From the NCBI RefSeq assembly GCF_001613425.1, contig NZ_BDCI01000004.1, positions 186,001 to 250,000 of the forward strand: 64,000 bases of DNA, in the 5' to 3' direction. Below are positions 8,921 to 17,102 of this stretch, piece by piece. Made by a program: the position numbers and the translations under genes. This DNA is from Nocardia vulneris (GTDB lineage Bacteria; Actinomycetota; Actinomycetes; Mycobacteriales; Mycobacteriaceae). Position 1 is the stretch's first letter. Each line of letters opens with the position of its first letter. The notes under the pieces are model-generated. The model was not told the DNA's origin. It saw only the letters and a program-made list of their open reading frames with translations, and ran no database searches.

Positions 8921-9464
8921 ATCGACTGCTTGGCCTGCCGACCAGCTGGTGCTGGCCGCCCAGCGCGGCGATGAAACCGCCATCACCGCACTGGTTTCGG
9001 GTGCGTATCCGCATATCCGGCGGTTCGCGACGTCGCTGTGCGCGAGCAGTCAGGACGCGGAGGACGCGGCGCAGGAAGCGGTCATCGTGCTGTTCCGCAA
9101 GATCGGCACGCTGCGCGCGACCACGGCGCTCGCGTCCTGGGTGTTCCGGATCGTGCGGAACGAATGCCTGCGCCGCGCCCAGCTGTTCGCGCGCCGCACG
9201 GTGCCTGCGGCGGAGGAGCTTTCGCCCTCGGCCGAGGACGACGTGCTGAGCAGGCTGGAGATCGAACGGGTGGCCGCCGCCGTGGCGTTGCTGCCCGAGG
9301 ATCAGCGTCGCGTCCTGATCATGCGGGACATCCAAGGGCTACCGGGAAAGACCGTCGCCGTGTCGCTCGGGCTCAGCGCGGCGGCGATGAAGTCGCGGCT
9401 GCATCGTGCCCGGGCGACCGTGCGGGCGCACCTTGCCGTCATCGAGGGGGGTGAACCGCGTTGA
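8913..9464 (+). CDS. ECF RNA polymerase sigma factor (sigma-70 family)
   Basis: The 183-residue protein has region 2 (about 15-85, with QDAEDAAQEAVIVLF and ALASWVFRIVRNE) and region 4 (about 118-175, with LPEDQRRVLIMRDI and AAMKSRLHRARATVRAHL). Both are typical of extracytoplasmic-function sigma factors. The ATG lies inside the upstream tiny ORF, and the stop overlaps the next gene's TTG by four bases, so three genes are tightly coupled. No classical anti-sigma gene is adjacent; the next gene encodes a small membrane protein with Cys residues that might take that role, which is speculation. Confidence 0.88.
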   Translation: MSESTAWPADQLVLAAQRGDETAITALVSGAYPHIRRFATSLCASSQDAEDAAQEAVIVLFRKIGTLRATTALASWVFRIVRNECLRRAQLFARRTVPAAEELSPSAEDDVLSRLEIERVAAAVALLPEDQRRVLIMRDIQGLPGKTVAVSLGLSAAAMKSRLHRARATVRAHLAVIEGGEPR

Positions 9465-9739
9465 GCACCGACGCGCCGTCGTTCGCCAGCAGATCCCTGC
9501 CGCTGCACCTGGCCAAGGGCGCCATCGGTTTCGGCTTCCTGGCCGCCTCGATGGCACTGCTACCGGTCCTCGGATGGATCGGCTTGCTGCTCATCGTGCC
9601 GGGTCTGGTGGCATTGCGCGGCTGCCCCACCTGCTGGGCGATCGGCCTGGCGCAGACACTGTCGCGGGGCCGGCTGCATCGGGTCTGTACCGACGGCCGG
9701 TGCACCCTGCAATCGGGGGCGCCCGGCCGACCTTCTTGA
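9461..9739 (+). CDS. Small membrane protein with a CPTC motif, DUF2892-like
   Basis: This 92-residue protein has a hydrophobic stretch from about 20 to 52, then GCPTCW, and a tail with further Cys residues (VCTDGRC). The layout recalls DUF2892/YgaP-type membrane proteins. The TTG start overlaps the sigma factor stop (TTGA), with GAGGGGGG upstream. Its position suggests it controls or serves the sigma factor, and the paired cysteines could sense redox or metal. That role is inferred only. It converges on the lipoprotein hydrolase ending at 9759. Confidence 0.65.
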   Translation: MSTDAPSFASRSLPLHLAKGAIGFGFLAASMALLPVLGWIGLLLIVPGLVALRGCPTCWAIGLAQTLSRGRLHRVCTDGRCTLQSGAPGRPS

Positions 9740-9758
9740 CCGGTGTGCGGCCGTCCGG

Positions 9759-10664
9759 CTATCGAACCGGCGTCGAATCCAGGAAGGAGACGACCAATGG
9801 TACGAGTAGATCTGGGCGGTACATGATGTCGTAGTGGGTTGTGCCCGGGACCGTTTCGAGGCGCGCACCCTTTCCGGCGTCGAGCCGGGCGACGAGGTCG
9901 ATGGTGTGCTCGCGGTACAGGGCGTCGGATTCCGCGGTGAGGATGAGCGCGGGTGCTTGGATTTTCGGGAGTTGCGCGGTCCAGTCGTAGTCCTGGGTGA
10001 GCAGCTGCCTGGTCTTGGTGACCAGGGCCGTCCAACCCGCCGGATCCGGCGCGACACCGCTGTACAGCTGATAGAGCGGAGTCTCGCGCAGCGCATCGGG
10101 ATTCATCGCGGCCATCCCGGCTCGAGTCTCGGGCAGCCAGCCGTCGGAGCGGTAGGGGGCGGACGCGATGGCGAGACGGCCGACCAGATCCGGTCGGCGC
10201 GCCGCGACCTGCAGGGCGACGCCACCGCCCAGCGAATAGCCGAACAAATCCGTCCGGCCGAGGTTCAGGTGAGTGATCAGCGCCGAAATATCATCGGCCA
10301 GTGACTCATAACTCAACGCTCGCTCGCGATCGGGCGTGTGCCCGTGCGCTGGCAAGTCCACCGAGATGACCTGACGTGTCTTGGACAGCTCGGGAACGTA
10401 AGTGCCGAAGGTGGATTCAGCGGTGGCGAGCCCACCGTGCAACAGGATCAACGGCTCTCCGGTGCCCTGCGTTTCGTAGTAGAGCCGCCCGCCGTTGATC
10501 TCGGCATATCGGCCCTTACCGTCGGCGGACACCGGATCATCTGCGGCAGAAGGTGTTTCCGACGCCACCGCGCCGCCGGTATCGTCGGTACCGCCACAGC
10601 CGGTGAGCACTGCGGACAGGGCCACGGCGCCCGAGACGGCCAGTGACACGATGCGGATTCGCAT
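9759..10664 (-). CDS. Secreted lipoprotein alpha/beta hydrolase
   Basis: The 301-residue protein begins with a lipoprotein signal ending in the lipobox LTGC, then a Thr/Ser/Ala-rich linker and an alpha/beta hydrolase. LLHGG forms the oxyanion region, GYSLGG holds the nucleophile Ser, and a late TTHYD holds the His. The ATG at 10664 is chosen over an upstream in-frame start because the signal peptide begins there and AGAGGA lies just before it. It follows the hydrolase at 10693-11532 by 28 bases on the same strand, so they are likely co-transcribed. Substrate unknown. Confidence 0.85.
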   Translation of the reverse strand: MRIRIVSLAVSGAVALSAVLTGCGGTDDTGGAVASETPSAADDPVSADGKGRYAEINGGRLYYETQGTGEPLILLHGGLATAESTFGTYVPELSKTRQVISVDLPAHGHTPDRERALSYESLADDISALITHLNLGRTDLFGYSLGGGVALQVAARRPDLVGRLAIASAPYRSDGWLPETRAGMAAMNPDALRETPLYQLYSGVAPDPAGWTALVTKTRQLLTQDYDWTAQLPKIQAPALILTAESDALYREHTIDLVARLDAGKGARLETVPGTTHYDIMYRPDLLVPLVVSFLDSTPVR

Positions 10665-10692
10665 GGGTGATCCTCTTCGAGAGTGCTGGATG

Positions 10693-11532
10693 TCAGGCCG
10701 CGAAGTGATCCGCGCCGACGAGGAAGGCACCGGAAACCGGTGCCAGGAGTGCGATTTTCGGATCGTGACTCAGTTTCGCCACTTCCGCGTGCCGCGCGTT
10801 CGGCAGCACGGCGGTAATCGCACGGGCAGCCGACCGCAACAGAGCTCCGCTCTTGGTGCCCGAGATGACCAGGGTCGGCACGTCGACGCCCGCCCACTCG
10901 GCGGGCCGCAACGCTTCACCACGCATGTACGGGCCCATGATCGCCCAATCGTGGGCCGTGGCGGGAGCGGTGGCCAACAGCGCGTTCCAGAACGGGGTGA
11001 ATCGCATGACCGCGGCGAGCAACCACGGCATGCCCATGCCTTTGGTCATGTAGTAGCGCACCACCTCCGCGCGCCGGTCCGCGGCGATCATCTCGTGCAG
11101 CCTGGCTGCCAGATCCGCTGGGGGAACAAAGTTTTCCTGGTCGGTGACGAAAGGCGGTTCGTAGGCGACCACTTTCGTGATGCCGTGCACCCGCCCGGAA
11201 GCGGCAGCGAGCAGCGCCAGGCCCGCACCCGACGACCAACCGAACACCGCGGCGCGGCCGCCGACCGCCTCGATCAGCGCCGCGAGGTCGTCGATCTCGT
11301 TCTCTACGCTGTAGACACCGGGCGAGTCGGTGCTGTCGCCGCGTCCGCGCCGGTCGTAATTCACGACCGTCAGCCCATACTGTTGCGCCAATATCTCGGC
11401 CAGCTCGACCAGCTTCGGAAACTTCCGATAGCTGAACGCGCCACCGATCAGGATGACCGTTCCGGCGGTACCGCCGACGATCCGATCGAAGGCGAGGACG
11501 ACGCCTCCGGGCGTGGTGATGGTCTGCACCAT
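10693..11532 (-). CDS. Cytoplasmic alpha/beta hydrolase
   Basis: This 279-residue alpha/beta hydrolase lacks a signal peptide. It has VNYDRRGRGDS after strand 4, a nucleophile elbow FGWSSGAG, and SGTKS near the expected acid. The C-terminal SHDPK may carry the His. The ATG at 11532 follows GAGAAAGG; an upstream TTG in frame has no ribosome site. Together with the lipoprotein hydrolase downstream it forms a probable two-gene unit next to a LysR gene. The substrate is unknown. Confidence 0.82.
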   Translation of the reverse strand: MVQTITTPGGVVLAFDRIVGGTAGTVILIGGAFSYRKFPKLVELAEILAQQYGLTVVNYDRRGRGDSTDSPGVYSVENEIDDLAALIEAVGGRAAVFGWSSGAGLALLAAASGRVHGITKVVAYEPPFVTDQENFVPPADLAARLHEMIAADRRAEVVRYYMTKGMGMPWLLAAVMRFTPFWNALLATAPATAHDWAIMGPYMRGEALRPAEWAGVDVPTLVISGTKSGALLRSAARAITAVLPNARHAEVAKLSHDPKIALLAPVSGAFLVGADHFAA

Positions 11533-11656
11533 TCGTGCCTTTCTCAGCAAACATTTTCAGCGGCACCACGAATCTCAACAGCCGGCGACGGGCGCAACAA
11601 GCGGTATGTCGGCAACGCCGGATGTAGCGGGGCTAAACGATCAGCGACGCGGCGGC

Positions 11657-12550
11657 TCACGCCGAAAGTGCTGCCTCGGTGATGGTTTCGAGGAATGGTG
11701 GCACCAGCGGGTGCTGCCCGGCGCGCGGCCACATCAGCCCGTAATCGATGGTCGGCGCGTCGCGGAAGGGGACGAACACGATTCCCGGATGCGAGTGGAA
11801 CCGCTCGGCCCGCAGGGCGACGGTACTGACGCCGACACCCTGGCTGACGTGCACGAGCACCTCTGCCCAGTAGGTCGTCGCCGGTCCCTGCGGGATCGGC
11901 CGGCCCGCGGGAGTCCGGCGGGGAAAGTGGCAGTCCATCCAGTAGCGCGGGACCGATGCATCCGCGAGGGTGATCAGTTTCGTGTCCGCGAGGTCTTCTA
12001 CGGACACCGATTCCGCCGCCGCGAAGCGATGTTGCTCGGGCACCATCAGTCCGCGCGGTTCGGTGAAGACGATCGCCCCGGTCATGATGTCGGGTTCCGC
12101 GATCGGGAATGCGGTCAGCTGGAGATCGACTGCGCCCGAACGCATCCGGCGCAGCGGTTCGGTCGGCTGGATCTCTTCGATGCCGACGATGGCGCCGGGG
12201 TAGCGGGTACGGAACAGATCCGCCGCGCGCATAAGCAGATTCCCGCACCATGGCGCCGAGAAGCCGGCCGTGATGGCCCGTTCGACGCTACCGCCCCGGC
12301 TGGCGGCCAGGACGCTCGCGGTGATCTGCTCATACGCGGGGCGCAACTCGTCGCGTAGCTGTCTGCCCAGCGGCGTGAGGGCGACCGTGCGGCTGCTGCG
12401 CTCGAAAAGCGCACTGCCGATGCGGCGTTCGAGCTTTCCGATGGTCTGGCTGATCCGGCTGGTGGTCACCCGCAGGCGCTCGGCGGTCCTGCCGAAATGC
12501 AATTCCTCGGCCAGCGTGAGAAAAGCCTCCAACTCGTGCCGCTCCAACAT
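11657..12550 (-). CDS. LysR-family transcriptional regulator
   Basis: The 297-residue protein has the LysR N-terminal helix-turn-helix (about 3-62, ELEAFLTLAEELHFGRTAER, then SRISQTIGKLERRIGSALF) and a periplasmic-binding-like effector domain (about 90-290). It lies 24 bases downstream of the alpha/beta hydrolase starting at 13393 and 124 bases upstream of the hydrolase starting at 11532, all on one strand. It probably regulates one of these neighbours. The effector is unknown. Confidence 0.9.
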   Translation of the reverse strand: MLERHELEAFLTLAEELHFGRTAERLRVTTSRISQTIGKLERRIGSALFERSSRTVALTPLGRQLRDELRPAYEQITASVLAASRGGSVERAITAGFSAPWCGNLLMRAADLFRTRYPGAIVGIEEIQPTEPLRRMRSGAVDLQLTAFPIAEPDIMTGAIVFTEPRGLMVPEQHRFAAAESVSVEDLADTKLITLADASVPRYWMDCHFPRRTPAGRPIPQGPATTYWAEVLVHVSQGVGVSTVALRAERFHSHPGIVFVPFRDAPTIDYGLMWPRAGQHPLVPPFLETITEAALSA

Positions 12551-12574
12551 GAGCGTTGCTCGTGCGCCGGTCGA

Positions 12575-13393
12575 TCACCGACGCGCGGGCTGCCGGGCCG
12601 AATCGGTCTCGCGCACGGCGGCGGCGACGGCGCGAAAGTCCTTGCGCAGGATATGGGAATGGTTGCTCGCGACCTTCGCGCTCACCTGGATGTGCGGGTT
12701 TCGTGCGAGCACCGGATCGAGTGAGGCGCGCACCGCTTCCATCTCCTTTTCGCCGCCGCCGAGGCTCGCACCCGTGGCCAGGACGTAGCGCACAGGGCAG
12801 CGCACCTGATCGAGCACCGGTGCGATCGCCGCGACGATCTCGTTGATCTCGATATTGACCTCGGCGTGCTCGGCCGCGCTCATCCGCGCCGCCATGCCGA
12901 ACGGACGCGCCAGCGGCAGTAGAAAACGCATGCGGTGGAACAACTTCCGAATCCGCTCCCGTCCTTCGGCACCGGTCAGCCCGTACGGCATCGCACCATC
13001 CACCGACACCACGCCGAGCGCGCGTTCCGGATTCCGCGCCGCCCAGTGCGCCGCGAGGGTCGCACCGTAGGACCAGCCCACCAGGATCGCCCGATCCACG
13101 CCGCGCGCAGCGAGAACGGCATCGACATCGCGCAGGCACGCCTCGAAGGTGTAGTCCGCGGACTGCCGCGACTTGCCGCGCGCCCGCATGTCGTAACTGA
13201 TGTGCCGGTATCCGGTACCGAGATCGGCGATCACCGGCCGCCACGGGCGCTGATCGGCGTAGGCACCGTTCAGGTAAAGGATGACCGGACCGGAACCACC
13301 GGTGTCGGTCACCGCCAGTGCGGTGTCCTCGACCGGCACCAGGCCGGTCCAGGTCGAGTCGGCGGTCGCGTGCTGCGCGGTCCTGGTCCTCAT
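12575..13393 (-). CDS. Alpha/beta hydrolase
   Basis: A 272-residue alpha/beta hydrolase without a signal peptide. It shows YLNGAYAD, DMRARGKS, the nucleophile elbow GWSYGA and a C-terminal SNHSH with the likely His. The ATG at 13393 is preferred to a start 22 codons upstream because GAGGAG lies 9 bases before it. It is divergent from the MarR-like gene at 13669, and the region between them holds repeated 11-base motifs, so that regulator probably controls it. The LysR gene follows 24 bases downstream. Substrate unknown. Confidence 0.85.
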   Translation of the reverse strand: MRTRTAQHATADSTWTGLVPVEDTALAVTDTGGSGPVILYLNGAYADQRPWRPVIADLGTGYRHISYDMRARGKSRQSADYTFEACLRDVDAVLAARGVDRAILVGWSYGATLAAHWAARNPERALGVVSVDGAMPYGLTGAEGRERIRKLFHRMRFLLPLARPFGMAARMSAAEHAEVNIEINEIVAAIAPVLDQVRCPVRYVLATGASLGGGEKEMEAVRASLDPVLARNPHIQVSAKVASNHSHILRKDFRAVAAAVRETDSARQPARR

Positions 13394-13448
13394 CACGAAT
13401 CTCCTCGGTGCGTTGTCTACGCTTCGCGATTCCCATGTTCGGGAATCT

Positions 13449-13601
13449 CTGAATGTCATCGAACGTACATTGCATTCAGAAATTCGTCAACGTTCTCTCT
13501 CGACTCGATTGCCGCTATAACTCGCACTTCTACGGGCTATTGCAATGACATTGAGAATGAATGCAATGCAAATCGCACGACATCTTTGCAATGAGATTCA
13601 G
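13449..13601. promoter_or_regulatory. Five copies of an 11-bp motif in a divergent promoter
   Basis: Variants of ATGACATTCAG occur at 13449-13459 (minus), 13469-13479 (plus, ATTGCATTCAG), 13545-13555 (plus, ATGACATTGAG), 13557-13567 (minus, weaker) and 13591-13601 (plus, ATGAGATTCAG). The region is markedly more A/T-rich than its surroundings. It lies between an alpha/beta hydrolase gene and a helix-turn-helix regulator gene, so it is a likely operator array for that regulator. Confidence 0.55.
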
Positions 13602-13668
13602 AAGACGGCATACTTGGGCAGCCAGCGGCGGGCATAGCCCACCGACACACAGAGGAGATCGGCACCGC

Positions 13669-14400
13669 ATGCCCGGAGGCAGACTGAGCAACGAGGATCG
13701 CCAGCGCATATCCACCGGCTTGGCCGAGGGACTCGGCTACGCGGAGATCGGCCGGCGGCTGGGCCGGCCCGCCTCGACCATCATGCGCGAGGTCACGCGC
13801 AACGGCGGCGCCGACGGCTACCGCGCGGATCGGGCGGACGAGGACACCCGTCAGCGTGCGCGCCGGCAGAAACGACCGCAGCCGACGACGCGACCACTCC
13901 CGGACAGCGATTACGGCCGCGACCCGCACGAGGTCCAGGACGCCGCCGACTCCTTCACCGCGCTGCTGGTGGGCCAGGGCCTGGCCCGGATGGAGGCGCG
14001 CGTGCTGGCCTGCCTGCACTTCACCGACTCCGGTGCCCGCACCGCCGCCGAGTTGGTCCAGCTCCTCCAGGTGAGCCCCGCGTCCATCTCGCACGCCGTC
14101 GCCTTCCTCGAACAACAGGGCATGCTCCGGCGCGAACGAGTGCCCGGTGGACGCCGCGAACGCTATGTCATCGACGATGATCTCTGGCTGCGCAACCTGC
14201 ACGCGACGCTGCAGATGAGCGAGGCCCTGGCCGCCGAATCCCAGCGCACCGCGGAGATTCTCGGCATCGATACTCCGGCGGGGGCGCGGTTCGCCGCCTC
14301 GACCGAACTCCTGCTGCTGGTGAACGAAGCGTTCCAGCACGCGATCGAGCAATGGACCCGGCGCACCGCCGCTCGAGCACCGTCGGATGCTGCCCGGTAG
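13669..14400 (+). CDS. Two-domain helix-turn-helix regulator (IS30-type HTH plus MarR/GbsR-like)
   Basis: The 243-residue protein opens with an HTH_38-like segment (about 6-45, with LGYAEIGRRLGRPASTIMRE), known from IS30 transposases and some regulators. A MarR/GbsR-like winged helix follows (about 85-165, with ARVLACLHFTDSG, QVSPASISHAVAFLEQQGM). The ATG at 13669 follows AGAGGAGAT; earlier in-frame codons overlap the promoter motifs. No transposase catalytic domain is present. It is divergent from the hydrolase at 13393, which it probably regulates together with itself. Confidence 0.82.
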   Translation: MPGGRLSNEDRQRISTGLAEGLGYAEIGRRLGRPASTIMREVTRNGGADGYRADRADEDTRQRARRQKRPQPTTRPLPDSDYGRDPHEVQDAADSFTALLVGQGLARMEARVLACLHFTDSGARTAAELVQLLQVSPASISHAVAFLEQQGMLRRERVPGGRRERYVIDDDLWLRNLHATLQMSEALAAESQRTAEILGIDTPAGARFAASTELLLLVNEAFQHAIEQWTRRTAARAPSDAAR

Positions 14401-14484
14401 ATCCGCGCCAACCTGGTAGAACGTTTCCGCCACCAGGCATTTTGCGATGGCCCTCGGCTCGCGGACCGATCTAAGGTCCCTTGC

Positions 14485-15327
14485 ATGAGCTCTGTCGAAG
14501 TTTCCCTGTACCCGGTCCGGTGCGATATCCAACCGCGGCAGGCCGATCTCGGCCGGGACGGCACCGCGAGCACGACCGCACTGGCGCAGTGGCTGCTGGA
14601 AGCCCGCAGACGACTGCGGTTGCCGCGATTCGAGCGACTCGTGCACTCCGGCGCGTTCGGTCCCTTCCAGATCGTGCTCGTCGGCGAGCGCGCCGAACGG
14701 CTCGCGCCGGTCCGCCTCTCGGACCCGGATATCACGGTGCACACCGGAATCCGGCGGTTCGGCCGGTCGTCGTTCACCTACGAGCAGGCGGTGTTCGCGG
14801 GCACCGAGCAGGTAGGCCGCGGCGGGGCGACCATCCTGCTGCTCGGCCCCGCGGGACCGCTCGCACTGCCGGACGAGATGATCGCCGATCTCACGGAGCT
14901 GTCCCTCCCGGATTCGGCCGAACCGGCCCCCGCTCGACCGGCGGTCGAGCGCCGAAACCGCGGCCACTACTCGTTTTTCGCGCCCCTGCGCGCACGGATC
15001 GCCGACGTCGACATCAACCAGCACGTCAACGCCATCGTCCTGGCGACCTGGTACGACGAGGCGGTCGCCGCGTTCACGGCCGCGGCGCTCGGCGTGACCG
15101 GCCTGGTGCCGGACCTGGCGCCGACGGCGCACCGTATCGACTACATCGGCGAGGTCACCTACCCCGGGGATTATGAAATCGGTGTCACGGTCCGCTCTTT
15201 CGAAGCCGATACCGTGCACTACGAACTCGGCATCTTTCGCGGCGACACCTGTTCGGGCGTTGCCGACCTCACCGGACCGCGCGGCGAGCTGACCCCGGAA
15301 CCTTCAGCGACCGACGTCCCCCACTGA
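14485..15327 (+). CDS. Double-hotdog acyl-CoA thioesterase-like protein
   Basis: This 280-residue protein seems to contain two hotdog halves. The second has DVDINQHVNAIVLATWYDEA split around residues 175-195, matching the D.D...HVNN signature of 4-hydroxybenzoyl-CoA/acyl-CoA thioesterases. The first half is more diverged. It would hydrolyse acyl-CoA thioesters in the cytoplasm; chain-length preference is unknown. Its 3' end overlaps the converging AraC gene by 24 bases. Confidence 0.78.
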   Translation: MSSVEVSLYPVRCDIQPRQADLGRDGTASTTALAQWLLEARRRLRLPRFERLVHSGAFGPFQIVLVGERAERLAPVRLSDPDITVHTGIRRFGRSSFTYEQAVFAGTEQVGRGGATILLLGPAGPLALPDEMIADLTELSLPDSAEPAPARPAVERRNRGHYSFFAPLRARIADVDINQHVNAIVLATWYDEAVAAFTAAALGVTGLVPDLAPTAHRIDYIGEVTYPGDYEIGVTVRSFEADTVHYELGIFRGDTCSGVADLTGPRGELTPEPSATDVPH

Positions 15328-16287
15328 GCGGGCGTAGTCGACCGGCGTCCGACCGTAGCGCTTCTTGAACGCGCGGACGAAGTGGCTGCTGTCCGAAAAG
15401 TGCCAGCGCGCAGCAACTTCCGCGATGGTCGGCCGCCGGCCGGGGCGGGTGAGCGCACGCCGCGCCGCGTCCAGCCGCCGGTGCCGGATGTAGGTCGCCG
15501 CGGACTCCCCCGCCTCGGTGAAGGCCCGTTGCAACGTGCGCACCGAGACGTTCAGTTCCCGCGCCAACATCGCGGGAGACAGGTCCGGATCGGTGAGGCG
15601 GCGCTGCGCCAGGTCCTTGGCCGCCCGGACGAGCGCGGGCCGGAACTCGGCCTCCGCGTCGTCGAACCGCCCCGCCGGCACCGCCCTGGCCAGCTCGAGC
15701 AGTGCGTCGTGCGCGGCGTGCACACCGGCCGGGCCGAGCGCGGTCACGGTCTCCTGGACCATGGTCGTGTGCGCCATCAGCAGGCGCATCTCGGCCGAAT
15801 CCGCCGAACCCAGGCTGCTCTGGTTCCGCAGCCGCGACTCGAGCACGGCCGAGGGCAGCGTGAGGATCCGCACGGTGGTGCCCGGTGCGGCGCCGAAATG
15901 CAACGGCGAACCGTACCGCAGCAGGAACTGTCCATCGGTCACGCGGTATGCATCACCACCGGGCGTGCCGCCCAGCGCCCAGGTGCCGCGCCGGACCACG
16001 TACATCCGCACCTGATCCGCGTAGCCGTAGGGGGTACCCGCGGTGCGGATGACGGACGCGCTGTCGAGATCGGTGACCGCCACGTCGCGCACCTTCGCGA
16101 CCCGGGTCCGTACCCGGAAATCACCCCGGGTGGTGGAGCTGAACGTCGGCAGTGGGAAGGCCGAGCCGACCTCGGTGAGCCATCCGTGCCGGAAGATATC
16201 GAAACCGCGCGCGACGCGGCCCGGGTCCGTGGAGTCCAGGGCGAAACCGCCGCGCGTATCGGCCGCGGGCGTTTCGATGCTGTTCAT
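15304..16287 (-). CDS. AraC-family transcriptional regulator
   Basis: The 327-residue protein has an AraC-binding-like N-terminal domain (about 50-200) and a C-terminal double helix-turn-helix (about 225-320, with SPAMLARELNVSVRTLQRAF and SDSSHFVRAFKKRYG). Its ATG overlaps the stop of the PAS-ANTAR gene in an ATGA, so the two are translationally coupled. The target and inducer are unknown; the converging thioesterase is one candidate target. Confidence 0.9.
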   Translation of the reverse strand: MNSIETPAADTRGGFALDSTDPGRVARGFDIFRHGWLTEVGSAFPLPTFSSTTRGDFRVRTRVAKVRDVAVTDLDSASVIRTAGTPYGYADQVRMYVVRRGTWALGGTPGGDAYRVTDGQFLLRYGSPLHFGAAPGTTVRILTLPSAVLESRLRNQSSLGSADSAEMRLLMAHTTMVQETVTALGPAGVHAAHDALLELARAVPAGRFDDAEAEFRPALVRAAKDLAQRRLTDPDLSPAMLARELNVSVRTLQRAFTEAGESAATYIRHRRLDAARRALTRPGRRPTIAEVAARWHFSDSSHFVRAFKKRYGRTPVDYARSVGDVGR

Positions 16288-17042
16288 CGGCGGGCGCCGT
16301 CATCCTCGTGACGCACCGCGTCGAGTTCGGTGTCCGGTGTGCTGGGCACGCGCTGGTGCGCGGTCAGCAGGACATGATCGATGCGGGTGCGCAGTGCGGT
16401 CGGGGCCGCGCCCGACCCGGTGACATCGGCGATGAACTGCTCGGACAACGCCCGCAGTTTGATGTTGGTCTCCTGGGAACGCCAGCGCAGCACATTGAAC
16501 GCTTGATCGGCCTCGATGCCGTAGGCCAGCATCAGCATGCCCTTGGCCTGCTCGATCGCGGCGCGGGCCGCGACGACCTCGGGCAACGTCTCGGTGAGCA
16601 CCGTCCGTTTGTCGGTCGCGACGGTCGAGGTGATGTCGACGTAGTACCCGGTGGTGCCGATGACCTGCCCGGCGTCGTCGAACATGTGGTCACCCACCAC
16701 CATCACGTGCCGGACCGCGCCCGCGGCGTCGACGAGGCGGTGCCTGCTGCTGAACGGCTGCCCGTTCTCGACCGCGGCGGCGATCGCGGCGGCGACCTGC
16801 TCGGAATCGTCCGGATGCCGATGTGCCAGTAGCAGTTCCGTGGTCGGCTGGACGGTCCCCGGCCGATATCCGTGCAGTTCGGCGACTTCGGGTGACCATT
16901 CCCAGCGTTGATCGGCGAACCAGTACCAGAAGGTGCCGACCCGCTGCGGCGTCCCGCCGATCACGTGCTCGAAGTCCTCCGTACTCGCTCGAGCTGGCAG
17001 CGCATCACCGGTCACGGGATCCAGTATCGCCGCGAACGTCAC
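16284..17042 (-). CDS. PAS-ANTAR RNA-binding antiterminator
   Basis: The 252-residue protein has a PAS domain (about 35-135, with WYWFADQRWEWSPEV and GYYVDIT) and an ANTAR domain (about 150-210, with ARAAIEQAKGMLMLAYGIE and FNVLRWRSQETN). ANTAR proteins bind paired stem-loops in nascent RNA and prevent termination; PAS would supply the signal input. The start is taken as GTG at 17042, with only weak ribosome-site support. It lies 60 bases after the STAS/ATPase gene and overlaps the AraC gene by 4 bases. A close paralogue sits at 34617-35300. Confidence 0.88.
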   Translation of the reverse strand: MTFAAILDPVTGDALPARASTEDFEHVIGGTPQRVGTFWYWFADQRWEWSPEVAELHGYRPGTVQPTTELLLAHRHPDDSEQVAAAIAAAVENGQPFSSRHRLVDAAGAVRHVMVVGDHMFDDAGQVIGTTGYYVDITSTVATDKRTVLTETLPEVVAARAAIEQAKGMLMLAYGIEADQAFNVLRWRSQETNIKLRALSEQFIADVTGSGAAPTALRTRIDHVLLTAHQRVPSTPDTELDAVRHEDDGARR

Positions 17043-17102
17043 CGGATGCGACGTGCCCGGACGAATCGCCGGGCTGACCGGCGAACCCGCACGACACGCC
17101 GG

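Noticed and set aside
13669..13800. IS30-like HTH as evidence of an insertion sequence
   Set aside because: No DDE domain, terminal repeats or target duplication is present; the frame continues into a regulator domain.
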